Shown: positions 10,848-21,639 of the stretch, piece by piece
How positions within the stretch are numbered: position 1 is the stretch's first letter
How the letters are laid out: every line of letters starts with the position of its first letter
Assembly (NCBI GenBank): GCA_963575745.1
Contig: CAUYUJ010014627.1
Span: forward strand, 1,020,531-1,084,530
Source of the DNA: Prorocentrum cordatum
Lineage: Eukaryota > Sar > Dinophyceae > Prorocentrales > Prorocentraceae
DNA length: 64,000 nucleotides
Direction of reading: 5' to 3'
Made by a program: the position numbers and the translations under genes
The notes under the pieces: model-generated
Seen by the model: the letters and a program-made list of their open reading frames with translations, nothing else
What the model was told of the DNA's origin: nothing
The model's database searches: none

Positions 10848-11400
10848 CAATCATCTTCACCATCATCACCATCATAATCACCATCATCATCATCATCATC
10901 ATCCACATCATCATCATCATCATGCACCCCCTCCGTCTCAGCGCCCTCCCGCGGCTCCAGCGCCCGCCCAGTGCCCCCTCCGCCCCGACCACTTTATTTC
11001 GGCACCGCACCCCCCCCCGCTCCGCCTCCTCCCCCGCGCCGTCCCAGCGCCCCCCCGCGGCTCCAGCGCCCGCCCAGTGCCCCCTCCGCCTCGACCACTT
11101 TATTTCGGCACCGCACCCCCCCCCGCTCCGCCCCCTCCCCCGCGCCGTCTCAGCGCCCCCCCGCGGCTCCAGCGCCCGCCCAGTGCCTCCTCCGCCCCGA
11201 CCACTTTATTTCGGCACCGCACCCCCCCTCCCCGCTCCGCCCCCTCCCCCGCGCCGTCTCAGCGCCCCCGCGCGGCTCCAGCGCCCGCCCAGTGCCCCCT
11301 CCGCCACGACCACTTTATTTCGGCACCGCACCCCCCCCCCGCTCCGCCCCCTCCCCCGCGCCGTCTCATCGCCCCTGCGCGGCCCCATCGGCCCGCCCAG
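10735..11400 (+). repeat. ~107-bp tandem array with an internal (CAT)n tract
   Basis: Units begin CGACCACTTTATTTCGGCAC, continue through a C-run and CGCTCCGCCCCCTCCC, and end CCAGTGCCCCCTCCGCC (about 10745, 10984, 11090, 11199, 11305). The first unit is interrupted by an ATC/CAT tract at 10785-10923. The array runs into the N gap. Confidence 0.9.
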
Positions 11401-11500
11401 NNNNNNNNNNNNNNNNNNNNNNNNNNNNNNNNNNNNNNNNNNNNNNNNNNNNNNNNNNNNNNNNNNNNNNNNNNNNNNNNNNNNNNNNNNNNNNNNNNNN
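11401..11500. other. Assembly gap (100 N)
   Basis: One hundred N; the 107-bp array probably continues inside it. Frames reported across the gap are meaningless. Confidence 1.
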
Positions 11501-11755
11501 CAACCGCCTTGTGGGGCTTAGCCGACCGACGAAACGATTCGCCTTTTGATTCAGGAACAGACACGAGCACCTGCTCCACTGCTGGTATTGACGAAGTCGA
11601 CTGGTCCGACCAACTGGCCAAATGTACGCAATCTGCACAATATTCATACACAGGCCATCATCGCGCTAAATGCCGCTGGAGGCGACGCGCGAGAAAGCCC
11701 GTTTGGAAATTCTCACGAGCAGCGCGCCGTTCATGTCATCGCAAGGGTAAGGATC
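11501..11755 (+). CDS. Possible exon, unrecognised
   Basis: Downstream of the gap, one plus frame reads about 70 codons of mixed, protein-like composition (for example NVRNLHNIHTQAIIALNAAG) and meets CGCAAGGGTAAGG at about 11738-11751, which could be a splice donor. A second plus frame is open over the same bases but is Arg-rich, as expected of a shadow. No family recognised; the 5' side is lost in the gap. Confidence 0.25.
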
Positions 11756-11959
11756 GTGGTAAAGGTGGTAGACGCACCCGCATGCGATGTCCAGGCAAGT
11801 TGAAGAGATCAGGGAAGTGGGGGAGCAACGAGAGGGACAGCCGATCCGTGCAAAGGATGAGGCGGAAGAGGAGGCCAGATGGATAGATGAGGGGGTGGCG
11901 TGGAACCGAGCGAAGGAGGGATGAGGAGAATGATGACGCTGGGTGGATGGTTGAATGCC

Positions 11960-12750
11960 GCTCGGATGCCTCTTGGAAGCCTTTTGGAAGCCTCTTCGGG
12001 CGTCTTGGGGGTCTCTTGGCGGTCAATGGGGGCTCTTGGGCGTCTTGGGTGCTTTCGGGGGGGCCTTTTGAGGCCGCTTGGGATCCTCTTGGGGGGCTCT
12101 TGGGGGCCTGTTGGAGGCCTCTTGGGGCCTCTTGGGGGTCTCTTGGAGCTTCATGGCGGCCTCTTGGAGCCTCTTGGAGGCCTCTTGGAACCATCCTGGG
12201 AGCCTCTTGGAGCCTCTTGGGGGCTTCTTGGGGCCTCATGGCGGCCTCTTGGGGGCCTCTTGGAAGCCTCTTGGGGGCCTCCTGGGCGCCCTTTGGGGCC
12301 ATCTTGGAAGCGATCGATCAAAGAACGGGGGGTTCCCTAATTAACCCTGCCCCTCGGGAGCTCCCAAAATAGCCGCCTGGACCCCTCTTGGGGCGCTCTT
12401 GGAGCGCTCTTGGGCGCTCGTGGGGCCGTCTTGGGGCCCTCTTGGGCCCTTCTTGGGGCCTCCTTGGCCCCTCTTGGCTCCATGTTGAGGCCTCAGATGG
12501 CCATCGGAAGCGAAAAGGCGAGAAGCCGAAACTCGTTGGTTGTTCCTTAGGTTTTTGAAGGATTTTGGCTTCTTGGGGGGCCTCCTTGGGGAGATAATTG
12601 GCCTCTTGGAGCTGTCTTGGAGCGTTCTGAGAGCGTCTTGGAGCATCTTCGGAGCCATCTTGCGGCATCTTAGGCTATCTTGAGCCATCTTGGAAGTCAT
12701 CTTGGACTATCCGAGGCGCTCATGGAGCCATCCTGGGCCATCTTGGACAC
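11960..12750 (+). repeat. CTTGGGGGCCTC / CTTGGAG array
   Basis: Two blocks (about 11966-12310 and 12385-12745) of 9-12-bp units such as CTTGGGGGCCTC and CTTGGAGC. Between them, 12505-12569 carries GGCGAGAAGCCGAAA and, inverted, a word close to GCCAAAATCCTTCAAAAACC. The same array family occurs at 30010, 44885, 45520, 45810, 49570, 51011, 56690, 58926 and 60690. Confidence 0.9.
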
Positions 12751-12754
12751 TCTG

Positions 12755-12896
12755 ACCGCTCGCGACCGGGCCCGTTCAGGTCCAGGGGAGGGGTTAGGGG
12801 GAGGGGTAAACCCCTCCCCGAAGGGGAAGAAGGGAAGATGGAAGAGGAAACTCCCTAAACCACCTACGCCCAGAGGACTGGTGGGATTCTCATCGT
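12755..12896 (+). repeat. Conserved hairpin block, copy 1
   Basis: Contains CTCTGACCG, CAGGTCCAGGGGAGGGG, an inverted repeat with arms GGGGAGGGG (12798-12806) and CCCCTCCCC (12811-12819) around TAAA, then GAAGGGGAAGAAGGG and a 3' part with CCACCTACGCCC and CTGGTGGGA. It lies directly after a CTTGG array, as do the other three copies (49735, 51179, 59330). Confidence 0.85.
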
Positions 12897-13240
12897 TGTG
12901 AGGTGGTCTGGCACGTTCCGCTTGAGACATCCTCACAAGACTGTGTGCCGAGACGATATGATCTGAGATGGTCCGACCCGTTTCGCTCGAGACATCTTCG
13001 CACTTTTTGGTCCCCAGACGCTGCGCCAGAGGTGGTCTGGCCCATATCTCCTGAAACGTCCTCGCATCTCGTGACCTGAGTTCCTCCGACCATTTCGCCT
13101 GAGACACCCTCGCGTATCTGGTCTTGGAGACGCCGCGCACGAGGCGATCCGATGCCACGCATGAGGCGATCCAGCCACTTTCGCTTGAGACGATATGACG
13201 CGTGCGAGGAGGTCCGCTAGGTTCGCCTGAGGCTATAACA
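12897..13240 (+). repeat. TTTCGCYTGAGACATCCTC family, block 1
   Basis: Diverged ~60-bp units with GGTGGTCTGGC, then CGTTTCGCTCGAGACATC or TTTCGCCTGAGACACCCTC. Related blocks lie at 47805-48113 and 51391-53745. Confidence 0.8.
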
Positions 13241-15040
13241 GTAGGAGGCGGCTGAGGACGAGGGGGAGGAGGAGGAGGAGGAGAAGGAGGACGGCAGGAG
13301 AGTGCTCGCATTACAGTCGGACAAGTATCCGTGTTTCCGTCTCGGGACGTTCCTCGTCGCCAGGGCTGGACGTGGCTCGGAGGGTGGCGGGGCGACCCCG
13401 GGTGCTGGGGTCGCCCGGTGTTTTCAGAGGCGCGAGCCCCAACGGCGGTGCCAGGGAGGTGCCGGGGAGGGGTTGCCCCCAGAAGAGCTCGGTGAACCCC
13501 ATGGCCCACGGAGTCTTTTCCGGGGCTGGACCGCATTGCGAGGCATGTCCGTCAAGATGTAGAAATTCGTAGGCCCACGATTCTTGTACGAAATTCATCT
13601 TGTAAAATGTATGTTGCCATTTCGTTGGGCGTAGATCGTATGGCGATCGTGAAATATGGCGAAAACAATAGCGTGAACGCCACGCAGCAGAAGCAGGAGA
13701 GAGGCGAATTACGCAGCGTGGACCATCTCACATGTAATGTTCTAGTACGCGAGCGAGGTTTTGTCAAGTCAGCACCAGAACAGGGGAAATAGGGCAGTAG
13801 CGCTCATATCGCCATTGGAGGAGGGAAGCCCGAGGAGGAGCAGGAGGAGGGATCGGATTAGGCGGTGAAGGGGGAAATTGAGGAATAATACTGATAGTAG
13901 GAGGAGGAGGAGAAGGAGGAGGAGGAGGAGGAGGAGGAGGACGAGGGGGGTTCTGAGGAAGCTGTGGAGGAGGATGCTCAGACGGGGGAAGTGGAGCCGA
14001 GAATAGATCCCTTCCCCTTTGCAATCGCCGAGGCAGGGACCGCCGCGCTGCCTCGACCGGGAAGGCGAAGCGGAAGTGGAAATTCTTGGAGACAATGGAC
14101 GGCATTTATTTGGCGCCGTCGTCGCCCGCGCCGTCGTTAGCGTCTGAAGTTGTTTTTGGGGACACAGTTTAATCGTTGTCGGAAGTCTTCGAACATGTCA
14201 GGAGACATCCGTATGTTGTTAGGGATCTTGTGCCGTTAGAGGTGTCTGTTGAATCTTCTGAGGTGGAAAGGTAGATTTCGAAGAGGAAGAAGAGGCAGGG
14301 AGGAGAGATTGGAGATTGGACGAGGAAGCAATCGTCCGACTGAGATTCGGCATGTGACCAGTGACTGACCTTGAGGCCTAAAAGGTCAAGGAGATCCCAG
14401 GGTGTTGGTCTCAGTTCTCGATCCCGCTCCACCGCCGCAGCTTCCTCGTTGCACTGTACTTCGATGCGAGCAGCGGCTGCGCGGCATCCGCTCTGCAGGT
14501 GGGGCGCCTCTGCGCGAAGCTGTTGGACGACGGTGGTGGCGAAGAGGAGCGCTTTCCGTCATCCTCTTCCTTATTCCGCCCGTTGTTTCTTTTGACTACA
14601 GCTATCCTCCCCACTCTTCCTCCTCCTCGTCCTCCTCCTGTGCGTGGAGCCTGCTCATATCACCAGTGTATATATATATATGTATATCACTGCATACCGC
14701 TAACGTATCGGCTCAGGCACTGGTGTACACACCGCGCTGTTCTCCGCGCAGGGCCCTGGAAAAGGAGTAGCTAACCTCTTCTTCACTCACCTCTACCAAC
14801 GGATAATCGTATAGGTCTACTCTTTCGTCGTTACCCTATACACACACACTGGTTACCAGCCTATTATATCACGCTTTTCGCCGCTGCGCCACGCGTCCTC
14901 TTTGACCACGCCGCATGGTTCTGCACCCCTCGGGGCGCAGTGCCTGTATGCGAGCGGCGTCCTCGACGGCGCGTGGGCGCGCCGACCACACGGAGAGGGC
15001 GAAACAACCCGTGATACCCATTTCCCGTTTCAGGCGACGG
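13241..15040. other. Mixed unique sequence with GGA tracts, no gene established
   Basis: GGA-rich tracts at 13262-13295 and 13815-13945. The segment 13560-13790 is less biased and open on plus (from 13607), but nothing in it is recognisable. 14560-14650 is T/C-rich. I see no RNA gene or conserved domain. Confidence 0.4.
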
Positions 15041-15370
15041 CAGTTCCGTTGTCGTCGTCGTCGTCGTCGCCGTTCTAGCATATCATCGTCGCAATCCATA
15101 GCATCGCATAGCATGCCATATCACGCGTAGCCAGCCGCTTTCGCATACTATCGTAATTCAAGTCAGTACATGACATAGCAATGCACATCATAATATTTCA
15201 CACCACGTTTGCATAGCACCGCACAGCACAGCACAGCGCAGCATGCAGTGCTTCCGAAACCAGTGCGGAGCAGCTCGTGCACATGATATGTCACATCAAC
15301 AACGTCATACCACAACGTGGCATTGGTGGCATAGCATAGCATTGCACAGCGTAGTAGTATGGTTTGCATA
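15041..15370 (+). repeat. TAGCATAGCA-type low-complexity block
   Basis: Starts with CGT/CGTC triplets and continues as imperfect repeats of ATAGCATAGCAC. It is the complement of the TATGTTATGCTCTG domain at 36-41 kb, so probably the same family in reverse orientation. A further short block lies at 28840-29000. Confidence 0.7.
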
Positions 15371-16959
15371 TCCTGACATACGCTGGCATTGCTGAGCGTC
15401 CCATGTCGTGTCAAACCTGTTGATAGCGATACCCTTTTTTCAGAGAGCTTGGCGTACGCGAGGCTCACGGAGGCCGACGCCGCAGACGACCGTGACGTCA
15501 CGCGCTGAGAAGCCACGCGCTGCACTGAGCTCTGAATTCGAGCCGGAGGACTCTTGCACAAAGCGCTCAGGCACAATCACACTGCACCTACAGTTCTGGC
15601 GATTTGTAAGGGACAACCATACTGTGCAGCACCATCTGTTTTTAGAACTGCAGATTCTCTGCGCCATGGGCTATGGGCTCGACTCGAGATTGGGGTAACT
15701 CGATCGATAAAGCATGGCCCTGATCCGGGTAGGTCCCGACGCTCCCTGCCGCAATGATGTCGCGCTCCAGTGGGTCAGGGAGCGCGGGAGGCGTAAGCAT
15801 CTAAGTGGAACGACGAACTCCCTCGGCGTAGCGCGGGTCGTGCTGTACCTTGCGAGGGCGATGCCGACGGCCCATTTCGATAGACCGAATGTGGCCCAAG
15901 AGTAGGGAGAGAGATGATCTGGCGATTGGGGATGGGCGGGGGTGGGGATTAGGTTGGGAGTGAAACACAAACAGTGGGAGTCCGACGAGGGGTTGGTTGG
16001 GTGGGGCAGGAGGGGAGAGGGGGCGAGTGGCCTCGGACGGGGCGACATGCTCATCGGAATCGGCACACGAGCAGGCCAGAGCCGTCTGGGGCGGCCACGA
16101 ACAACTATCGGCGGTGACACTTCGCAAGCGCCATCTGACAACAAATGGCGGGAGTGGGGTCGAGATGGGGGGGGGGAGAAGGCAGGAGGGAGGACGGAGT
16201 TCGAGTGGGCGGGGTGAGCACGGGAGGGTTGGCCAGAACGCGAGCCGAACGTTGGGGCGCTCATGCACGGCCATCGTGCCACTTCAAGAAGCCCCATGGG
16301 GCCACCTTCCACCCACCACAGCAATATACACGGTGGCCCCAGCTCTACTCGACACTTAGGCCGAGTAGGGCGGGGGCCACCTTAAGGCATCGATCACGTT
16401 AGACAGCCTCCGAGGTCAGCTTGCCAATATGGGGTCTGGGGGTAGGGCACGATAGTACGTACTATGAAACAGCAGGGTAGGCTATGCTAAGCTGTGCTTG
16501 GACATGGTATGGCTACTACCAAACACATTTACTATGCTACGATGTGAGAGTAGGTTGGGTAGAACAGTACAGGAGTGGATCGGGTGGGTTATGACCTCAT
16601 GGGGTGAACATGAGGCCTCGGGCAGAACGACAGAACACATTATCGATGGCCCTCTCAAGTTGCCCAGGATTTCATGCCCCCCCCCCCCCCCGAGAGGGCC
16701 TGGAATGGGGGGCCCGCGAGTGCTCAATTCGGGGCCGTCGGAAGGGGGAATGGGGGAAGGAGGATTGCGGGATCAGGGATGCAAAGGGGAAGGTGCACCG
16801 AGGGACACCCAAATGCACCGAGAGCCCTTGATGAGCCCTGAGTCATAGCATAGCTCAGCAGTGCATAGCATATCATAACACGCCATGGCATAGCGTATGC
16901 CATGATGTGTAGAATGCTGGTGGGAATGATGTTTGCACTGCGGCACGCTCCACACATGA
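15371..16959. other. No gene supported
   Basis: Mostly unique, GC-rich sequence with short TATGCTAAG/CATAGCATA patches (16470-16520, 16845-16905) and a C-run at 16677-16692. Frames on both strands are short and mutually overlapping. Confidence 0.45.
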
Positions 16960-16965
16960 ACAAAG

Positions 16966-17330
16966 TTAGGGCTGCATATCGGGCTCGGGCCCCTCTCCAT
17001 GCCTGCGCACCCGTTCGGATGCCAATGAGCGGAGGGCATTCACGTCGCCGTCGTGTGCCATGCGCTCGACGGTGTGGCGCGCGTCCAGGCGCATCATGTA
17101 GATCATGGAGGCGACGCATGTTCCACAGTGGTTCGGCTTATCCGTCCAGTTGTGGCCGTCTAAGAGCCAGGCCGCCAAGAAGCCTACATGCCGACCTGTG
17201 GCGTGCCGAGCCCTTGCAAGCGCCGCCCGCTCCCGACTGCACCTGCTGTGTCCTACGTCCCTGCAGTAGGCCACGAACCTCTTTGGTTGTCCCGTAGCAC
17301 ACGATCTCGCCGCCTCCGATTGGGAAGTGC
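16966..17330 (-). pseudogene. C-terminal part of unrecognised minus-strand protein
   Basis: Minus frame ending at 16966 reads a Cys/His-containing segment: RFVAYCRDVGHSRCSRERAA, then ATGRHVGFLAAWLLDGHNWT and NHCGTCVASMIY. The Cys and His spacing and the W/G/H-rich composition look like a real folded domain, possibly metal-binding. Upstream the likely reading shifts into the frame that carries the Gly-rich linker, so at least one frame change separates the parts. I do not recognise the family. It belongs with the minus-strand pieces up to 21615. Confidence 0.5.
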
Positions 17331-18085
17331 ACTTCAGCAGGGACATGCGGACCCCCTGGCCCACCGCCGCCGCCTCCGCCAGGAAGGCCACCGCCATCGT
17401 CTCCGCCAGAAGGGTCACCGCCTCCGCCACCGCCGTCGCCTCCACCGTGAGGGTCACCGCCTCCGCCTCCGCCACAAGGAGGATCCTCCTGCCCATCCTC
17501 TGAGTCCTCCTCGTTCTCGCTCCCTTTAGGTTCGGAGCCTTCGCCCTCGGTGCCGTCGGTGTCCACGTCGAAGTCTCCATGGCCGTTGTGCTCTTCCCCG
17601 CTGCCGATGCCAATCTCCGCATCCTCGCCCTCGGCGCCGTCCAGGTCACCGCCGTCCTTGGGGCGCCGTCGCGAGCTGATTGCGACCTGAGAAGAGCGCA
17701 ACATGTTTGAAACAACTGCTGCCCCCCCCCTTTTGAGGATCACGAGAGGGGCCCCGCACGCACCACCCAACGATGTCAGAGGCTTAAGCTCAACCCTGCA
17801 CGGCCTCAGGAAGGCAACCGATCTCTTGTAAATCGCCTCCTGGAACTTCGGCTGGGTCGCACCGACGACGGCTTCAGAGGCGATGGGGCCATAATATCGG
17901 CGATGCAACGCAGCGCCGAATCCAACTTCATCCCTTCTATGGAATCCATAGCGTCGTAGTCGCAGCATATGTCGGACTCGGCGTCGAGCTTGACGAAGCC
18001 GTCCTCGATGGAATGGCCTGAGGCCATGCCCGTATCCACTGTAAATAGAGGGCTCAGGCTCTGAAGCGAAATGTGCAGCCACCAT
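17331..18085 (-). pseudogene. Gly/Asp-rich linker and flanks of the same minus-strand protein
   Basis: The minus frame from 18085 to 17138 carries a basic N-terminal part of doubtful frame, a segment with YKRSVAFLRPCRVELKPLTS, an acidic stretch (Asp/Glu/Gly-rich, about 17500-17640) and a long Gly/Asp/Pro run (17340-17480). It then reads EVHFPIGGGEIVCYGTTKEV before the likely shift into the frame of the next feature. Simple-sequence expansion of the Gly run could be the cause of frame slippage. Confidence 0.4.
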
Positions 18086-18630
18086 GTTTGAGTGACGTGG
18101 TCCTCCGCCTCTTCCTCCGACAATGGCTCAGGCGCCCGGCTGGCGATGCACGCGGCAAACCAACCTTGCTGTAGATCGTGTCTAGCAGGCTGACCTGTCG
18201 GAAAGTCTAGACCGAGGCACGCGTGCAGTCTAGACACCATGGCCTTAAGTAGACGCCCGTTACCGCGGCAGCAGCAACGGTTGCGAATCCAACGCGCCGG
18301 GCGGTCATCGGGTATTTTGCCAAACTGTTCGCACATGCCATGCTGGGCGACAAGATGGCGCGTCTCCCACTCCGAGCCCAGGGTCGGAGCTTTGCGCCTG
18401 CAAGCGGGTTTGGAAGACGAGCCTAGGCTCGCCGCGAGCTTGGCCGCATCTCTTGCTGACCGAGGCATCCAGCAAGCTGACTTGACCGTCGACGTTGAAG
18501 GCGGTCGGTGTTCCCATGCCGTGGCGAGTGGCAAACGCGACGTGCAGACGCCAGAAACACCTTCCAATGCCTCGGCCGAAATATCAGATTGCCCCATGTG
18601 CGCCGCCAAGGCCTCGTCGTAAAGGCCTCT
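17806..18630 (-). pseudogene. Middle part of the minus-strand protein, unrecognised
   Basis: One minus frame is open for about 270 codons. Convincing stretches are RHLVAQHGMCEQFGKIPDD, LLKAMVSRLHACLGL and VTQTWWLHISLQSL, followed by an acidic segment (GFVKLDAESDICCDYDAMDS). Over 18305-18517 a second minus frame reads GTPTAFNVDGQVSLLDASVS, which looks equally protein-like, so the true reading probably crosses frames here. No start or family can be assigned. Confidence 0.45.
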
Positions 18631-18741
18631 GTTCTAGCGCGCGCTTCTGCCGTCTGCAATGCAGGCGCATGTATTAGCGCCAGTGGGCAGCACAGCCAAG
18701 CTCGAATATGGTAAATGCGGCGGCTGCTGGTCGCCATGCAC

Positions 18742-20346
18742 TTACGACCGCATGCGGTCGGCAACGCACCCCTTGATCACCCGCAGTTCTTCGCGGCGTG
18801 CATCGCGATGCAAGGCCCTCTGAACGCCCAGAGCATCGGGGCCGAATGGTTTTGCAACGCCTGCTCGACCAGCTTGCGTGGCTGCGGCTCCATCCGTCAT
18901 GTGTTTGAGCCTCACCTCTGGCGCCTGCTGCTTGTGCGCGTCGTGGATGCCCGTGAGGTCCTGCTCCGCTCTGGGCGCGCCTCGGAGCTTCTCGCTCAGC
19001 CACGCCCTGCACGAGCCTCCACTTGGCCCCTTGGACTTTTTCGGCGCTGGCTCCGTGGCGCCGCTAGCCTCCCCAGGCTGGTCATCGCCGCGCGCCTCCA
19101 GAGATTTGCAGTCGCAGATCTGCTTGCCCTTCCTGTCAACGAAGCGGCCGCTGGCCAAGCCGAGCCCTATCTTAGGCGATTGGCATGGCGCCTTGATCAC
19201 GCCCCAGCGGATGCTCGCAGGAGTAGCCTCCCCTCTCGCATTGTCAACTTCCTCGTGCGTTGCCCTGGTGACAACGTCGATGACGGCGCGCTCGGAGCAG
19301 ATGTCTTCGCCGCAGTTCCCAACGAGTTTCAACGTCCAGGGGTCGAAACGGCACCTCGGGCTCGAGCCCAGCGCCAGGCCCACGTAGGACATGCCGTTAT
19401 CTCGCATGCTCCCAAAGGCAAGCCGATAGGTGCGATTGGGGAAATTCAGACTGAGCCGAACCAGCTTCACATGCATATAGGCCGCCCCGAACGCCAGTTG
19501 TCGGAACGCCAGACACCGAGCACTCGATGTTCGACTGGCGAACGGCAAGGCTTCCCGCGCATCATTCGCCCCCTCGAGCAAGTCGGTCACATCGTCCGTG
19601 CACTTCGATTCCTGAAACACCCCGTGCGCCTCTTGTACTCTGAACCGTCTCGGTTTGGCGTGCAAGCCTTGCTGCGCTGCAAACGCGCGGCGAGCGTTCT
19701 GCTTCTTCTCCCGCGCCTTGCCCGCCAAGCCGATGGCAGATTGCATGAGAGCTTGGTGCGGTTCAACAACCGTCATCATGACGACCAACTTTGCTGGTGC
19801 CAAAACGCAGGCACTGAATGAAAGCCCGACCTTCATGTGCTGCTTCCTCTGCTGGATGAACTCGGCATTCGCATTGCTCTTGTGGTCGACGGGGAGGTGC
19901 CCTTCGGAGTTCTGGGCCGGCTGGTCGACAACGCCAGCGATCGGAAGCATCTGCCCTTGGTGCTGCCCTGGAATGCAGACGCTGTAACTCTTGCAGAACG
20001 CCATCCGCGCTTCCTGGAACAATCCGTGGATCTTCATCGACAGCCCGAGCCTCTCCAGCGCGCCCCTTGCGCCTGTCCATCGCGACCTCGCGCGGGGTCG
20101 GAAGCAACGTCCAGCCGCCACCTTCGCGAAATGAACGCAAACGTAATGGACCACCTCCTCGTATTCGCATGGACCTGAGACATAGACTTCGAATGTATCT
20201 CTGTTGCCCCAATTACCATTGGCGCAGAGCTGCACGATGGAGCGGAGTGGTTGCCAGGGTGGATCGGACAGAAGACGTCGAGCAGGTTGTCCCCTTGGCC
20301 CCGCGACGATCTGCAACGTATACCAGCGACCCCCTGAGCACGACAA
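18742..20346 (-). CDS. Long minus-strand frame (about 530 codons), unrecognised
   Basis: The longest non-repeat frame of the window. It reads PLRSIVQLCANGNWGNRDTF, then EVYVSGPCEYEEVVHYVCVH, RSRWTGARGALERLGLSMKI, a Lys/Arg-rich helix (GKAREKKQNARRAFAAQQ) and a hydrophilic C-terminal third with KKSKGPSGGSC. Composition is balanced and the region has no tandem repeats, so coding origin is likely. The C-terminal third is less convincing and may be read through from another frame. It overlaps the next upstream frame at 20213-20346, suggesting one gene with a frame change near 20300. I do not recognise the family; no transposase, integrase or RT motif is visible. Confidence 0.5.
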   Translation of the reverse strand: MSCSGGRWYTLQIVAGPRGQPARRLLSDPPWQPLRSIVQLCANGNWGNRDTFEVYVSGPCEYEEVVHYVCVHFAKVAAGRCFRPRARSRWTGARGALERLGLSMKIHGLFQEARMAFCKSYSVCIPGQHQGQMLPIAGVVDQPAQNSEGHLPVDHKSNANAEFIQQRKQHMKVGLSFSACVLAPAKLVVMMTVVEPHQALMQSAIGLAGKAREKKQNARRAFAAQQGLHAKPRRFRVQEAHGVFQESKCTDDVTDLLEGANDAREALPFASRTSSARCLAFRQLAFGAAYMHVKLVRLSLNFPNRTYRLAFGSMRDNGMSYVGLALGSSPRCRFDPWTLKLVGNCGEDICSERAVIDVVTRATHEEVDNARGEATPASIRWGVIKAPCQSPKIGLGLASGRFVDRKGKQICDCKSLEARGDDQPGEASGATEPAPKKSKGPSGGSCRAWLSEKLRGAPRAEQDLTGIHDAHKQQAPEVRLKHMTDGAAATQAGRAGVAKPFGPDALGVQRALHRDARREELRVIKGCVADRMRS

Positions 20347-21058
20347 GTCGCGCGCGAGTGACTGCCCTGAGGGCGCGGCGACATGCTCGCATTGCCCCCG
20401 AAGCCTTCAAGGATGAAGCCATTTTGATACTTCCACTGACATCATCCTTCATAAACTTGTCGATCCCGTTGGAGGCAATCGCCGAAATGCGATACAGCCT
20501 GCAGAGGCCCTGCACCGCGCCGACGTCAGGGCGCTGTGTAGCGAGGCCCCGCTCGCCCCGCAGCACAGCGCTGTCATAATCACTCATCAAGTGCCGATCG
20601 CGCCGCATGAATCTGGTAGAGATGTCGCCCAGGCCCTTCCGGTCCTGGAAGCCGAGGCAATGAGCGTAGGTCTCGCCCGTGACTCTGTCCATGACCTGCA
20701 GCGGGCAAGGGAATTCCAAACTGACGCCCTGGTTGGTGGTGCCGACCTTCACCAACATTGACGCGCGAAACTCCGTCTGCAGAATCTTTGCCGCGGGCTC
20801 CTCCGACAAAGCCGTGGCGACTGCAGCGTTGTCAAGACGTGGTTCCACTATGGCTGCGCCGCCTGCTCCGACATTCGCGACGACTCTCTCTTCGGCAAGC
20901 GCCCTCACTGGCAGAGGTGTCTCGTCGTAATATGCGCATTCGCTGAAACAGATACCTCCCCAAGCCGCCTCGACTACCTTGGCGCGCAAACGGTGCGACA
21001 TCTGCAAGCGTTGTCTTGTCTCCACATCAATAAGTGCAAGGCCGAATAGAAACGGGTC
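20213..21058 (-). CDS. Minus-strand frame upstream of the previous one, unrecognised
   Basis: Open from just after a stop near 21066, reading HIDPFLFGLALIDVETRQRL before the first Met codon region, so translation probably starts upstream or at an exon edge. Protein-like segments include SLEFPCPLQVMDRVTGETYA, RRDRHLMSDYDSAVLRGER and SNGIDKFMKDDVSGSIKMAS. The last 50 codons look out of frame; the reading likely continues in the 18742-20346 frame. No domain recognised. Confidence 0.5.
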   Translation of the reverse strand, partial: DPFLFGLALIDVETRQRLQMSHRLRAKVVEAAWGGICFSECAYYDETPLPVRALAEERVVANVGAGGAAIVEPRLDNAAVATALSEEPAAKILQTEFRASMLVKVGTTNQGVSLEFPCPLQVMDRVTGETYAHCLGFQDRKGLGDISTRFMRRDRHLMSDYDSAVLRGERGLATQRPDVGAVQGLCRLYRISAIASNGIDKFMKDDVSGSIKMASSLKASGAMRACRRALRAVTRARLVVLRGSLVYVADRRGAKGTTCSTSSVRSTLATTPLHRAALRQW

Positions 21059-21084
21059 AATGTGCAGTTAGTTGTTCACTCGCT

Positions 21085-21615
21085 CTGGCCGTGAGCCTCA
21101 CTGAGGGACATCATCGACATGAACGATGAGGACGCCGCGACGGCTGTGATCATCGACTCAGACACGGGATCAATCGTTGGGGGCGCTTGCGGGACCTGAA
21201 ACCGTTACTCTTAATCAGCCGCGCCATCGACTCCACCGCTCGACCAGACACCGACTCCGAGGGCTTCCCCCGCAACTCTTGGTGCAACGCCGTCAGGGCC
21301 CACCGCGATGATTCACCGTCGCATGCCACAATTGCTGTATCATCTGTTGATATATGATATGCTGCTTGCAGGTCTGCTGCATCATCTGTAAACTCCGAGA
21401 GGTCTGCCTCTATCTGAGCGGCCCAGGCGCATGGCTCGACAGCTGTATGATCTGCAATCTCCACGAGGTCTGCCTCCTATCTGAGCGGCCCAGGCACATG
21501 GCTCGGCGGCTGTACCATTTGCAAACTCCACAAGGTCTGCCTCCATCTGAGCGGCCCACTGCATTAAAACGGGCATCGGCACATAATGCGGTTGGAGCCC
21601 AAAACGGTTATCCAT
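21085..21615 (-). pseudogene. Minus-strand segment with three ~23-residue repeats
   Basis: On the minus strand, units containing WAAQ(I/M)EADL and AEPCA or VEPCA occur three times. At DNA level this is a 65-70-bp tandem repeat at 21395-21565. One unit carries an extra base (GGAGGC against GAGGC near 21475), which shifts the frame. Downstream it reads STDDTAIVACDGESSRWALT and SGRAVESMARLIKSNG; a second one-base shift near 21195 then gives a plausible C-terminal tail ending at a stop about 21086. Two isolated indels in otherwise good coding sequence suggest recent decay or assembly error. Confidence 0.4.
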
Positions 21616-21639
21616 GACATCCGCATTGAATTACAAGCA

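Noticed and set aside
11206-11651. Open frames spanning 11401-11500
   Set aside because: They cross the run of N and contain unknown residues.
16496-16520. Minus-strand DinoSL-like word around ATGGCTAC
   Set aside because: About 15 of 20 with a gap, inside TATGCTAAG low-complexity sequence that produces such words.
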